Assembly (NCBI RefSeq): GCF_026914265.1
Contig: NC_069138.1
Location: forward strand, 27,805,262 to 27,869,261
Source of the DNA: Mya arenaria
Lineage: Eukaryota > Mollusca > Bivalvia > Myida > Myidae
Direction of reading: 5' to 3'
DNA: 64,000 nucleotides
The notes under the pieces are model-generated. The model had not been told where the DNA came from, searched no databases, and saw only the letters and a program-made list of their open reading frames with translations. Shown one piece after another: positions 32,109-47,100 of the stretch. The translations under genes were made by a program, and so were the position numbers. Every line of letters starts with the position of its first letter. The first letter of the stretch is position 1.

Positions 32109-35100
32109 ATGGCCGGCACCGGACCGGGGGCGGGTGAGACATTCCGACGTCTGACGCGAATTGGAAGCATAACGTTGGACCAATCACCGTTATTGGATTT
32201 ACAGAAAAAGTTCACGAATCTGAATTTCACAGAGTACGTAACAATTAGGCCCGCTATTTATAAAACATCTTAAGTTATTTCTTAACTTCATTCAAATTCC
32301 TTAAAGTTGCATTATCAAATTCCAAGAAATTTTATGTCTTTTTAGCACTAAATTATGTATTTTCAACCAAATTATTGAATTTAAGTAGTTTAGATATTAT
32401 ATTAATTGATTATATCATATCATATCACAAGTGAACTAAACTGACCAAATGAATTGAGATGTTTCATAAATACCGACCAAGTATTCATTATAAGGTGATT
32501 ATGTAATATCAGTCAGATACTAAACTGCCGAAATACATTATTTGAAATGTATCATGAACTTCAAACGATACCGTGGGGTTAGATGAGGGTAGCTTTAAAT
32601 TGAGTTTGAATTTTAAGTTTGTAATCGTACATGTCATTATAATGTGTTTACCTTGTTTAACTAGCTATTACAATTTTCGTTCGCACGATGTTTTGTGCAT
32701 GTAGGTGCGTGTTTTTTGTTTGTTGTTTTTTCAGTGTTTTTGTTTGTTTTTTGTTTTTTTTGTTGTTGTTTTTTTTTTGGGGGGGGGGGGGGGGGTAAGG
32801 GGACGGTTGCAATTGGAGTACCCGGAGACATCCCGCATAACAGGTTTGATAGCTATCCACCATATTAATGATGTCGAGAAGCCGGGACGCTTTTGTGATG
32901 ATTTACTGCATATACAATAATATATAAAATATACCCTGCGATATATCTCTGTCCTAAATGAACTTTTTACTATGTCACTCAATATCGCGGTGGGATAATA
33001 GAGTTTATGATTGAACCTTTTTGACCTCTTCCGACCATTGTGTTTTAGAAAACAGTGCCTAAGATAAAGAGTGGGTAAGCATAATCTCTTTACAATGAGA
33101 GTTATACCATAGCGCGCTAGCATAATGCCATACTAAATTGTTTTTACGTTTAGCGTCAACCCTTCGTACAAGAACTTATATATCTAGCTATCCTGAAACA
33201 ACAAAAGAATCCCCGAAAAAAACTTAAACTAAATGAGTGACATCCTATGTACAATATAGAGCCAGAGCCTCCGTTTTTTCGATCGAGAACCCATAAAACC
33301 ATCGTCCGGGGACACTTAACATAGAAACGATTTGATATGGCCTAATCATAATTCCGTTCACAAACAGTTTATCATTAAGGTTACTCCGACCACAATAAAT
33401 GCAGTTTGTATAAAACTGTTATTCGGAATACATCGACATTACTAAGTCGTAGCTGTATAGTGTTTGGATAAAGATCTTCCCAAGCTATGGATGTAAAGAA
33501 AAAGTGGGGAATGTCGATTAAAAAGATTTTGCAAATGAAAAGGTATAGCACCTGTTTTAACCATATACTCTGTAGGTGTTTCAAGGAACACTCTGGTTAT
33601 TAGACGTGAACTTAGTTCAACAAACGACTTTTAAAGGGGCTAGACACTATATTGTCCAAAAATCGGCAAACACATTAGTTCCACAACACAAACCTAGAAT
33701 TGCCTATGTGAGTTAGAAAGAGGAGGATAATACATACGTTTACAGGATTAAATAAGAAAAGCAACATTCATGTTGCTGTCTCATCTGTGTTTCCCCGTTT
33801 AAAAATAGCGGATAATGGTTTCCAAGTTTAAATCATACCTGTTTATGAGTACAGATAAATATACCGACTCTATTTTTAAATTTACTGGATTTTACGTGGT
33901 AGACAACCCTAGTAAATTTCGATTTGGAAAAATGCGCAAAAAAAATGCGAAATATGCATGTGTCGTAAGCGATGTGGTACATCAGTATGATTTAATGCGT
34001 TGTTCATAATGATTTTAATTTTCTGCAAGTTTTCGACAATTTTCTTTTCTTCTTGCAATTGTATTACCTGGTGTCTAGCCCCTTTAATGCTTTGCTTGAA
34101 CTAGATTGGTCATTTAAAATGATAAAATGAATATCGTACTGACATGACACTGGACATTCGGAACTCTAAGAACGAATCTCCTGCTAGCAGGACATTGGAC
34201 GTTCGTAATTCAAAAATGATAAAAGAAAGTCACGACATAGGATATTCCACTTTCAAAAATAGGAAAGTAATGTCATTTTTTTACGACATTACATTTCACC
34301 ATAGACCTTAAGTTAGAAACGGTTTAAGCCATAAAACATTAATTTTCTAACAGAAATATGCAAATCTGCGCTCTGATTTTTTGTCAGCAATCTTTTATCA
34401 TTGGTTTGCAGATATTTACGCAAAAATTTGCTCTTTCCAAGACAAAAAATAAAAAAAAAAAGTTGTAAAAACGGTAAATCTGTGAGAGTGCAGCTTTAAA
34501 CATATAAAAATGCAAAACACGATAATTAGCAAAACATTTATAATCAAAACATGAAGCAAATGATTATAACAACAGTACTCGTAGACAACAAACTTATACG
34601 GGGGAACGGAGTGGGACCCCTAAAATTGAACCTGGGACGCTTTTTACGAGCATTGACTAAAATTATGTATAAATTTGTTTTCTATTTCATTCCATTACAT
34701 GCCAAACATAGATAATTTATTATTGACATTAAGGATAATAATACACAATGGACATGTGTATAGTTGTGCCACAGCTGGGATTCTTTATTCGGGTTTGTTA
34801 TTGACAGCACATAACCATTGCACATTCTATTAAAGCGCAATAAGTTAATAGTGCATGTAAAAAGATTAATGAATGTGTTAAGTACGAGAAAATGATAATA
34901 ACGGTAAATGCACTTCAGGAAATGCACATATGAATTGTACAGCGCAATATTGAACGTAAGGAATTTCTTTTCAAAGGTGAATATCATGAATATGTCAGGT
35001 CAATATTTAAATTGTCAGCAAATGAAACATAACGCTTAATCGGCTATCGAACTATACACCTGTTCACAAATATATGCTAGGCCAGAGTAAAAACCAGAGT

Positions 35101-38100
35101 AAAAAATTAAGCCCAGTTATGAAATGAAAAAAAAATCTGGATAACTGCATGAGACATGATTCAAACATGAACTATGTAACACAATTTCATTAATGGACAT
35201 TAAAATCGGAGAAAATTAACGATGTTGACAACAACGTTTATTTTACCACGTCTGAGCGTCAAACGATTAATTCAATACAACACCTGATTTTACGCACGAA
35301 TAACCAATCCCATAGCGCAGATATAATAAATACATGTGATACCTTCCGCTTCCGGTGCGGGGAAATGCCCCGTTTTTTGGTAGCTTAGTAAACAAGTGCT
35401 ATGTGATATTGTGTGATATTATGTGATATGAAGATAGATTTTGACGCAGTAAGTTATCCACTACTTGTCGTTACATAAACTGTCAGAAAATGATAACCGC
35501 ATAACTGGAAGTGTGACTTTATAGACATCCCATTTGTTTCTCTCAGTTCAAATACTTTTAAAATAGTTTTGATTTACAATTTAACTATATTTAAATTGTG
35601 CTCACATCCCACGACGCTTGATTCGTCACGCTTGACCAAGCACATGATCAGACGTCAATTATCTAAAGTAGTACCTGCACCGGATCACAAAGCAACAGAC
35701 TATATTAACCGCTTTATTTACCGCTAATTGAGAAAATAATTGTGATTTTCAAACAATAATATATGTCTGTTTTACATAAGTATGCATCTTAAATCTGAAT
35801 TACTGAAAACTTTTTGATTGGTGACTTATAGGTCTATAGGGCCGAATGTTATCCGCTCGATTATTATTATATTCGGAGAATTTGTACTTTGTATGTACAC
35901 ACGTCACAATAATAGATACTCTACTTACTTGTATCCTCTGCGATATGTCATTGTCAATCAGTTAATACGAGATATTTGCCAAACTATTAATATGAGATAA
36001 TTGTCAAACAATAAAAAGAGATAATTGTCAAACAATTAATATGAGATAATTGTGAAACAGTTAATATTAGATAATTGTCAAACAATTAATGTGAAATATT
36101 TGTCAAACATTTAATATGAGATATTTGTTAAACAATTAATATGAGATAATTGTCAAACAATTAATGTGAGATAATTGTCAAACAAATAATGTGAGATAAG
36201 TGTCAAACTATTAATATGAGATAATTGTCAAACAATTCAAAGGAAATAATAATTTACTTTGCGACTTTACCATCCTAAGGAATAAAATATGTTAAGTTCG
36301 AACATGTTTGACCTCACTCAGCGTGTTTGAGCTAAAACTGTCTAAGATCATTAAGAGGTGAACATAATCTCTTCACAATGGAAGTTATATACCATAAAAT
36401 GAAAACATAATCACAATTACGTTCATAAACATTTTACGAGGTTATTCAGACCACAAGGCAGTTTACACGCCTCTGTTCTGTTCTGTAAAAGAAAACATCA
36501 AAGTAACTTAGTGTGACCGCGGTTTTTGATTAAAAACTTTCCACGTTATGGATGTAATGCAAAAATTGAGAATGTCGACAACAAAGGTTCTGCAATTGAG
36601 AAGGTATACAACCTTTTAAAACTATTGCCGATTGTTTACAATGGTTTTATGAAGTTAGCTCAACGTTATTTAATGTTGTAAGCATGCATTAAATTAAGAG
36701 ATATAATTATGACATTTTCAGTATTGGTTCCTGAAATCTCATTTAATTGACAAATCAAATTTCAACAATATAAAATAAATCTACGTATTAAGGCCCAAAA
36801 GTCCGAGTTGCGGCGCGGATAATAAATTGAGTCCCGTTCTAGCTAATCAGTACGGTGAAAAAACGACATTCTAAACATGATCGTTCTGGCACGACATTGA
36901 CAGTGGGAGCTTATAATATTATCTACTATATATACATGTATATATAATTCAAATAAGAAATTGTACTGCATACATTTAACTGAAGTACATATGATCAAGT
37001 TTTACATCCAACTTGATTTAATTATCATCAGTGCAAATCCCTCCGACAAATAGATATTACTGAATCCGGATTATTCAAAATTTGACCATATATTTTCAGC
37101 GATCTGTTGCCTTTCGGAATGGAGGATTTTGAAGATAAGGTGTTTGACTACCTCTGTGACAGCCGGGACCTACTCTCCGTGGACAAGTTTAAAAAGGTAA
37201 AATATTGATAAGGGCACATTACACCAATTCGGGAGTGACTTCTCCAAGTGCAACATGCGTTGTTTTTTCTCTCTCTATTTTTAATAAATGATAGTGAACC
37301 AAAGAATGGTTATACTATACCTGACAATACGTAACTGAGTTGAAGCTGGATGGTTTTTGATTTGCAAAAATGCTGGACTTGCTGGTTCTACTTGATCTAC
37401 TCTTTGTTTACACTTTCACCCCATTGTTTGTAATCCTACACCGAATTTGGTGCCTTTATCGCTGTGGTCACGTTCAACCAATTTTATTTTTCCTTTAAGA
37501 AACGTTTTTTATGTTGTTAAATGTTGAATACAATAGTGGAGTCGTGAAAAACGGGAAACAGTTTTAGTTCGCGTGTAAATTGGTCAATTTATATAGTATA
37601 GTATATATATAGGAAATTTATTTAGTGGTCTGTGACCTGTAACTTGTTGGCCGTTTTCCTTTTGAACGATCAGTAAATTTGGTTTAAAGGAAGTTACGAA
37701 AGCTTGAACGGCAAATCTAGTATGAAAATCAATTATTATTCTTAAACCTTTGAATGTTTCAATGAAAGGGGTGTCTTGAAGTATTCGATTCTCACCTCAG
37801 AGGTCGGGGATTCGAACTCAACCAGCGTCTAAATGTCTTTAAATCGAATTAAGACAAATCAGTTAAAACTAAGTTTAGCTCATGAAAATCATACAAGGAA
37901 ATTTAAAACATATAAAGGATCAAATAGCAAATTTTCGTCATTTTCCGTATTGAATAAAGTTAAAAATGGCCGAGGGTACTCCGAATGTTTTAGATCCTGA
38001 GCGAGACTGGTTTACGGAACTCTGATCCGCGGTTGAAGGAGACGATGGACAACTTCCATGACATCGAGATGAAACAACTGCACGATGAACACGAACTCAG

Positions 38101-41100
38101 GGGGTATATCACCAGGGACACGTTTAAGGAGTAAGTGCCGGTGTTTGTTGCGTTAGTCATGTTTTTAATTGTCGACCAAACAACGTTTATACATGAAATG
38201 TCTGAAAGCAAAGATGCGATTTAAGTTCGCATTGTCATATCTTTGCGCGTCCTGCAATGCATTCAGTAGGGCGACCGTTTACAAAACGTAAGCAAACTGT
38301 TTTGATTTGTACCCCTGTTGCAACGCAGTGTTTACGCTGCAAGCAGGGAACAAAACGTTCGTCTTATACACATTTACTGAACGCATTGCTGGTCACAGTG
38401 GACAGCGAGGGGCGGTCAACATGTAGTTTTTTTTTACAAGACACCATACCGCTAAACAATTCAGGTTGAATACGAAATAGTTTCATAGTTTCTTTTAATA
38501 ATGTCCATACCATATGATTCGGGTGTCCACTTAACGTTTCCATAATTGCAGGTGTGTGACGGACAACATCACGCTGATATCAAAGGCCCTAAAGAACCAG
38601 TTCATTATTCCAGAGTGGACGCCATTCTGCGAAAACATTAGGGAAATGTTCACAGACTGTAAAACAAACAATGCCGGCAAGGTACGACGTCGTTTACTAG
38701 TAATGGTGTACAAGGTCAAGAAAGATGAACAAAAAAAATCAATTTTAAAGCTGCATATTCACAGATAAAACGTTTTTACAACTCTTTTTTTTGTCTTGGA
38801 AAGAGCATTTTTTGCGTAAATATCTTCAAACCAGTGATATAAGATGGCTGACAAAAGATCAGATAGCAGATTTTCATATTTCCGTTCGAAAAGTAATGTT
38901 TTATGGTTTAAACCGTTACTAACGGTTTAAGAAACATGCATAAAACATCATTTTATTAACTTGAATATAAAAATCTGCGATCTATTTTTTTTTTGTCAGC
39001 AGTCCTATATAACTTGTTTCCATGCATTTTCGCAATATTTGGCTCGTTCCAAGACAAAAAATAAAAAAGTTGTCAAAAAGTTCAATCCGTGAGAGTGCAG
39101 CTATAATGCATTATTATGTTAAACTCAAGTGTCTTAAATGATCAAAACAAAAAACAACATTTGTGATTTGAGTACAGATAAAAAATACAACCATTAGCTT
39201 TTATAAATTGAGTTTTCAATTAATAGCTACGTGGCCACAAAACCACAGTTTAACAAATATTGCTTTAAGTAAGATTCAAGAGTTAAACGTTATTATGTAG
39301 TGAAATTAAAACGCTCCTTTTTTGCATCTATCTAGACTTTGTACTTTTTATGCTTATCATATGATGTCAATGAGATGTTATAATTCGCAGGCGTGGTAAA
39401 GATGATGGATATTGTCCTTTCCGATAACTCCTTTATCTGTCCCTGAAATGCACTTTAATCAGGAGATTAAGTCTCCGGTGGTAGCAAAGTTATATTTCAA
39501 ATTTCAAATGCCATTTAAAAACAGCCTCAAAAATTGACCCACCTGAGTCCGTTCAGTTTCACATAAAAGAAACAAAGAATTATACAAAAGAACATTAGCT
39601 ACACCCAAATAATCTTAAATTGAAGCATGGCATTTGGCATTCTTACTTTCTACTTCCGCGGACCAAATCTCCCTTAAAGACTACCTGAAATACTCATATT
39701 AATACTTATATTCATTTATGGCATTGAATATTAATACTTAAATTCTAAAATGTCTTATACATATATTTAAATTTGTTTATAACATTTCTTCGGAATCGAC
39801 TTCAGTTAAGAAAGGGCTTATGATTTTTATGAATACCGGCCCGTATCGTTTGGTCTGTCGGGAGCCACGACCTGACAAGTTACGTTCCCTTTTTACAGCC
39901 GGCCACCTATATCCCTCAACTGGCACGTGTAAACCCCGCCTACTGGGGCTGTTCCGTGTGCACTATTGACGGACAGAGGTACGGACTCTTGCATATAATG
40001 TTGATACCAATGTAGATCTATTGTCGTTGTTGCCCAGTACAAAATCATTATTATCATTATTAGACAAATCAAAGCACTGACGGTGCCGTAAGAATGTGCA
40101 ATTAATAGTCTAGAAGCCAAATGAGGATATTACCGGTTTTTACACCTGCTTGTAAATTAACTTTAAATTCGAATTATTTGTTCGTGTTTTAACCATAATA
40201 GATCCAGACAATACAATAGTTAAGTTTCCTCCATAACTTAACAGGTTTTCACTCGGCGACACGCAGGTGCCGTTTAGCCTACAGTCAATTGTGAAGCCCC
40301 TCTCGTATGCCCTCGTGCTAAACGATCTGACACCAGAAGTAGTCCACAAGTACGTGGGCCAGGAGCCCAGCGGAAAGTCCTTCAATGAGCTTACACTCGA
40401 CTACCAAAGTAAGAACTTCTTTCGTATTAAGTATTTAAATGACAAGTTTTCGAAGCGTCACCAACAGGTTCATAGACACGGCTTAGTGTGTAAAGGTTAA
40501 AGCGAGTAAAGTATACATGTACACCCTTATAAACCTTTAAGTACCATAAAGTACCCTTAGTTAAAATCAGTTTCAAAACAAACTATGTTTGATGCAAAAT
40601 TTATTACCATGCAGTATTGCCGTTTTGTGCGTTTAATGTTTATGTATGTTATATTCGGATGTATGGATCGGCAGGATGTCAACCATGGCGAAGTATTTGG
40701 TCCTCTTATGGGGGGTAGAAAAATAAGTATTCTTAAGACCTGTATATGGTTAAGCAAAAAAAAAACAATATTTTTTTAAAACATTCTGCTACCGTGCTAC
40801 TCCTTATATAATGTCATTTAGTGTAATGGTGTTTTATTGTTTTCGATCATCCCTTTAGATAAACCACACAATCCGATGATCAACTCAGGAGCGATTGTTG
40901 TGTCTTCCCTCTTGAAGAAGGAACTCAACATTGCGGACAGGTTTGACTACGTACGTTTGTATTTTTTGCTCTACTTACACTATTGTCAATTGTAAAACTC
41001 GTGTGTTTTTTTTTCTTTTTGGATTTGCTAAAGTATAGCAGTCCGTTTATTAGATCATAAAAGCAACAATGTCACAGGTAATGAAGTAATACATAGACAA

Positions 41101-44100
41101 AGATTTTTATATATATACTCAAAGTATCTATTGAATGTACTTCAGGTTTTTTATAAAGTCATTCAGGAATCGGTAATTGATCATAAAAGCAACAATGTCA
41201 CAGGCAATGAAGTAATACATAGACAAAGATTTTTTTTATATTTATACTCAAAGTATCTATTGAATGTACTTCAGGTGTTTTATAAAGTCATTCAGGAATC
41301 GGTAATTGACATTTTTTTATTTGAAGTATGTTTCTAAAGCAATCAGATCGTAATATAAATAAGACAATATATTTAAAACTCGTGTGTTTAACCATCATAA
41401 TTCATACGAAAATATAATGTAGTACCATTAAAGCCTTGTACGTGTTGCTTAAACATAAAGTTCTCAAATGGCGCTACACAACCTTTCATTTCATTAAGAT
41501 TGACCTGAATCATAAAAGTGCTCCCCGGTTAAAAAGAAGAAATTGACCAATTGAAATAGAGGGGAATAAATTCAGCCTCGCCCACAGAAAATCAACATTG
41601 TTTTAACACGTATATACGTTGTTATATGCAACGTGTTTTTTGCAAGGCAGCAAAATTCTAGACAATGGATTATACGCCTTCTCGTACACCAGAGGGATGA
41701 TGCTATGTTAAAGATTTAGCATTAAAAAGTTATTTAGTAGTTCATTTACTTGTGTGTTTTCATCGGGTGTGACCCGTGGTGACCCATGTGAAAACCCCTT
41801 TAAGTCACGTGAGTCCTCATCCTGGCATTATCGAACCTCTGTTGAATGAGAATGATATACGAGGCGATTACCGAACTGTTATGATGTTTCTTTTTGATCT
41901 GGGTTTGTTTTTTGCTGACCTAACCCATGTACATGCACTTTAATTTTAATTTAGGTTTATTTGTGTAATTTCACATGTGCACACGTTTTTATCTAGCATC
42001 CAAACATTGAAGATCAACGCAGGCACTGCAGAGAAGAGGTTAATACAAACATGTATATTTGGAAGAGTAGGAGTAGATACTGGGGCTATGTTCACTTACC
42101 GCTTGTGTCTCAGTTTGAGTCTTAGGCTCAAATATTCCAAAAATATTCAAGTCAAATCTCGATCTCAACTCCTTTCACCACATAAAAGCATAGTATTATT
42201 GAAAATTTTGCAACTTTTGTTTTTACATTATGAAACGTATTTTCTCATGCAGTGTGTTTATAAATCGATTTTGACCATATTTCAGAGAAAACTAAATTTA
42301 GAGCAATATATACTAAAGTAATTGTCAAACGAAACGATGAAAGTACTAAAAACATACATCTTTGGCTATATAATATTTTTCCCTTAGAATCTTGCCCAAT
42401 GGCGTTAATCAATATATTCTAATGATAGAATGTTCTTTTAAACGGTGTAAAAACAAATTAGATTTTTCATAGCTGTTGCTTGATGTTATGAAGTAAAATG
42501 AGTTGAGACTGGGATTGAGAATTGACTTCAGTAATTTCGTGATAATGGGGCCGGGCTCAGAAAAGTGAATTATTTCATATTCAATAACGTCGTGAAACGG
42601 AGTTTGAGACTCGGACCACGAAAATTGAATTCATAATTGTTTCGAAATATCTTTAACATAACTATTTTTGGCAAAAGATATGCATGATTGCCGTACAAGT
42701 TATTTGTTAAAGATAAAACAATTGTTAGCATAATTGCTTTTGTATGAGCAATTTCACACGACATTCGCAATTTGGAGCAGATTCAATATGTAAGTGTATG
42801 TGGGCCCTGGGGCGGTATTCAAAAAAGTCACTTCCTCGCTTAAGTCACTTTCCTAATTTTAGTATCTCTTTAGTCATATAAAGTAAAAAAATAGGAATTC
42901 CCAAAATACACAATTTTCGTTGACGTTATTGAAAAAAACCCACACACTTATGTCAAAAACACTTATTCATTTCTTTTAATTTGACGATGAAAATTTTAAG
43001 AAATCGAATTAAGTTAGGAATTGACTTAAGATGGTTTATGAATACGGCCCTGGGCTTGTATCCACTAACGTATTGAGTATGAGGTGGAGACTCAGATTCA
43101 GAAAAGCGAATTTTTAGAATAACTTAAAATAAACAAATTGTGTAAATAATGGTTAAACATGGTAGTTGGCCATTTTTACCTTTATTGCTCTCCTTAAAAC
43201 GATTGTTCAATCCAATGAAGATTTTCAATTTGAGTCTTTAGTCTCAAACTTAGACTCGCTGAGACGTTCATGAATATGGCCCCATGTTAAAAGGAATGTG
43301 CCATGCAATATCAACTTTTTTATATTTCTTATGAATATATGATATAACTCATACTATGCACATAATTGCAAATGTATAAAAGCACAGCTGAGATTACTTC
43401 GTTAAATGCATTTTCAAATGAATGAAAGGAACAGCGATTTTCGTTCCTTTTGTCGTATTTGACATACAAATTCATATTCATGGAACGAAAATACGATTTT
43501 GATATTATCATTATTGTCATTGATACATTCCTAATCAACTATACGTTAACGCTAACTGCTAATGTGCTTGATAAACACTGTTCATTTATAAAAAAAACAC
43601 CTCCGAAAAATGCTTAATTCTAGGCTTTTACAGAAGTAATGCAAAGTTGGTTCATTTTAAATTATTCATCTTCTACGCTGCTGGACTAATGCTGCAGGGT
43701 GAGGAATCACTTGATTTCAACGGGGTTTTCATATAGGTCACTACGGATAAAACCCGAATAAAACAAACGAGAAAGGGACGCTTATTTCTAAAGAACATTT
43801 TTGGCAGAACAGATATGAAATTATTTCTTAGCCTATAGAAGACTATGCTATTTTCTGCTTCTACACCATTGAAGTTACATGATTTCTCACCCTGATAAAT
43901 GAACAATGTTAAAATAAGTTGGCTTTCTAACTGCATGAAGAATGCGTTTACTTTTGAAATGATATCATGCATCAGTTTGATAAGTAGAATGAAGTGATTT
44001 TAAGGTATCCAATTATTCTCATATGAATTGTTGATTCTTGATGATTCCATACTATTTTGGCATTATTTATGAAAGGGTTTATGGGGACAAAAAGAAAATA

Positions 44101-47100
44101 CGAAGAAATACCTAACATATACTTCAACCACGCTTTTATGGCTTTGAGGGATTGTTTAATATGTCATTTTATCCCTGGTTAAATTGAAAAAAAACAACCC
44201 AACAACATGAATACGAACTACGATAACTTAACGTAAAATACAAGGTCATTTATTGCAGCTGTAAGTTATCAGCATGCAAGGCAGTTTGAAACGACACCAA
44301 CATTGTACGGGGCCATCATACATCAGCATTTAACATTAAAACCAAAGGATCTATGAAACGACAAGCATACGTGTTAATAGCCAGAAAATAAACAAAGGCA
44401 ATTGGGTCGATATCGTTCAGAACTTTCTTAAGTAATTGTTTATATAAAAATGGGCCGATATTGTTCAGGACTTTGTGAAGCAATTGTATAAAACATTGGG
44501 CCGAAATCGTTCAGGACTTTGTGAAGCAATTGTATAACGCATTTGGGCCGATATCGTTCTGAACTTTATTAAGCAATTGTATAAAACATTGAGCCGATAT
44601 TGTTCAGAACTTTGTTAAGCAATTGTATAAAACATTGGGCCGATATTGTTCAGAACTTTGTTAAGCAATTGTATAAAACATTGGACCGATATCGTTCAGA
44701 ACTTTGTTAACCAATTGTATAAAAAATGGGCCGATATCGTTAAGGAAATTGGGCAGATATCGCTGTAAACTTTAAAAGGTGAAATATTTTATAATGTGCT
44801 TATATATTTGCATAAAACGAATACAGCTGAAACAGTTATCTCGAGTCTTGTTAGAGGTCACAAGGGTATTCATTTAACTCGGATTGCAGTAACGTTTTTC
44901 AACGTTTATCCACGATGGCGTTTACAACAATGTTACCATATATTTTATCTGTACACACAATATATGATTTTTTTTCAGTCAAGTAAATTAAACATGATAA
45001 TGCATTAAAATTAAAATGATGTTTTTGCTCATTTCAAGACATCCTTATTTCATTGTTTTTCACCTAATTCAAGTTGAAATAAAAACATAATTGTAGACAA
45101 TGGAGCAGCTTAAGCGTCTTACCGGAGGGGAACACGTGTCATTCAACAACTCCGTGTAAGTTTTTTTTTTGTTAAAGTTTGTATGCTTTATATTCAGTTT
45201 ATGTAGACGAATTACTCCAAATATTGGCCTCAGCCAAGCTAGTTGTTGCTTTTATTAATTTTGTAACATTGTTTTGTTAATCTGGGCTGTTATTCAATAT
45301 TGATATACAGCTCCTTGAAATTCAGAGCTGCTCGCTTGATGATTTTCTCCCAAAATGACATGAACATATTTCCAGCTACCTTTCCGAGCGCGCCACAGCA
45401 GACCGCAACTTTGCGCTTGGCTATTACATGAGAGAAAACAAGGTAAAAACATTTTCCAACATGTTGTTAGATGTTCAATGTTACGTTTTTTAAAACCAAT
45501 GTCTTTGAACGCGAACAGCGTCAATTGAAAAAAATGGTTTGTGCCGGTATCGAATACCACCAATGGGCTGTACCTTTTTAATTAAGTTTTAGAATCAAAC
45601 TGAATGCGAAGATATGACTGTCTTTACCATAATGTGTCATATACATATAAGGCTTGAAGGCCATACAACGCAAATTCGAAAAACAACAAGAACAGAACAA
45701 ACATTTTTTATTTAAACGAAGTATACTCATTTGTTTTTTTAGTGTTTCCCAGATGACGTGGACCTACACGAGGTTTTAGAGTTCTACTTTCAGGTAAAGC
45801 ATTGTGTTCTGTATTCAATTGCTAACATTGTTCATGAAGTTAAGGTTACTGTTAAGCTTGTGTTTCTTACCTTGCATTTTCTGTCGAACTTACAGTTAGG
45901 GTGTTCTGTAAAACTTAGTGACACTCTTTGTCAAAATCAATACATAAACATGTAAAACAAACGTAAATTTTGAGTGATACACCCTCAACTACTTACTAAA
46001 TAATGCAAAATACACATTACGATTAACAAAATTATGATCGTGTTTTTACTAGCTGCAAGCGCAAAAATATTAAATGATTGGTGAATGCTAAAATATTTAC
46101 TACGATCTACTATGGTCTGATAAGGTAGCAATACCGTGTTTTCTGCACATTTCTTTTAAATTACACTCGTTATCCTTCATAAGCATCATTGTTTTCGACA
46201 TTTGTTCATCCTTTTTGGTGTATTAAAACAATTGTATTAAATGTGTTGAATCTTATTTGGGAGTAATAGTGCATCTTAAAGGATTTCTTAGAATACATAT
46301 TATTGGATTCATCACACTAAAATAATTTACTGCTCTTAACTTATTAACGAGTAATGTTAACAGAAAACACCATGTTCGTACAGAACTCGCAAAAGTTTAA
46401 AATAAAATGCAACACTCTTCGAAACTACGCAGTTTTCTGCTGTGACCAGTTTTAGACGATTTACCAAAAAAGTCAAACGATCTGAACATAAACATAATGA
46501 AATATTTTAGCTGTGTTCCATTGAAACAACGTGCGAGTCTGGCGCTGTGATTGCAGCCACGCTGGCTAACGGTGGAATCTGCCCCATGACTGGTGAAAAA
46601 GTGTTGTGCGCGGAGGCCGTCCGGAATACCCTCTCTCTCATGCACTCATGCGGGATGTACGACTACTCTGGACAGTTCGCTTTTACTGTGAGCTTTACAT
46701 TGTTGGTTGTCATTTTGTTGTTGTTTTTCAAAATTGAACATAAAATATGTAAGGATTCACTAACCAGGGTTATAAGTGCATCCTGTAGCAAGATAAATTA
46801 TAGGCATTTTTGTTTAGTTTTTCGTTCGTCGTTTTTTTTTAAATAAAATACAATAGGGCTATTGTATAGGTATTGGTGTCGTTTTCGTCGGCTTTGTTGA
46901 TTTTCTTGGTCATAAATAATAAGCATACCTTCAAGATAATTCAAATGAAATTTGGCTATCATGTTACCAGTGTCAAAACGCACAATCACAGCAAGGTGCA
47001 AACCACTTTATTAACTGTTGAGTTATGCCCCTTGTTCGACTGAAAAACAAGGACAGACGAGCGTTGATGTTCGCTCTGTGGTTCTCTTGTCCATTAGTGT

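Noticed and set aside
37775..37830. tRNA B-box-like GGATTCGAACTC
   Set aside because: No matching A box, no cloverleaf stems; at most a SINE fragment. The similar GGTTCAAGCTCAACC at 3834 was rejected on the same grounds.
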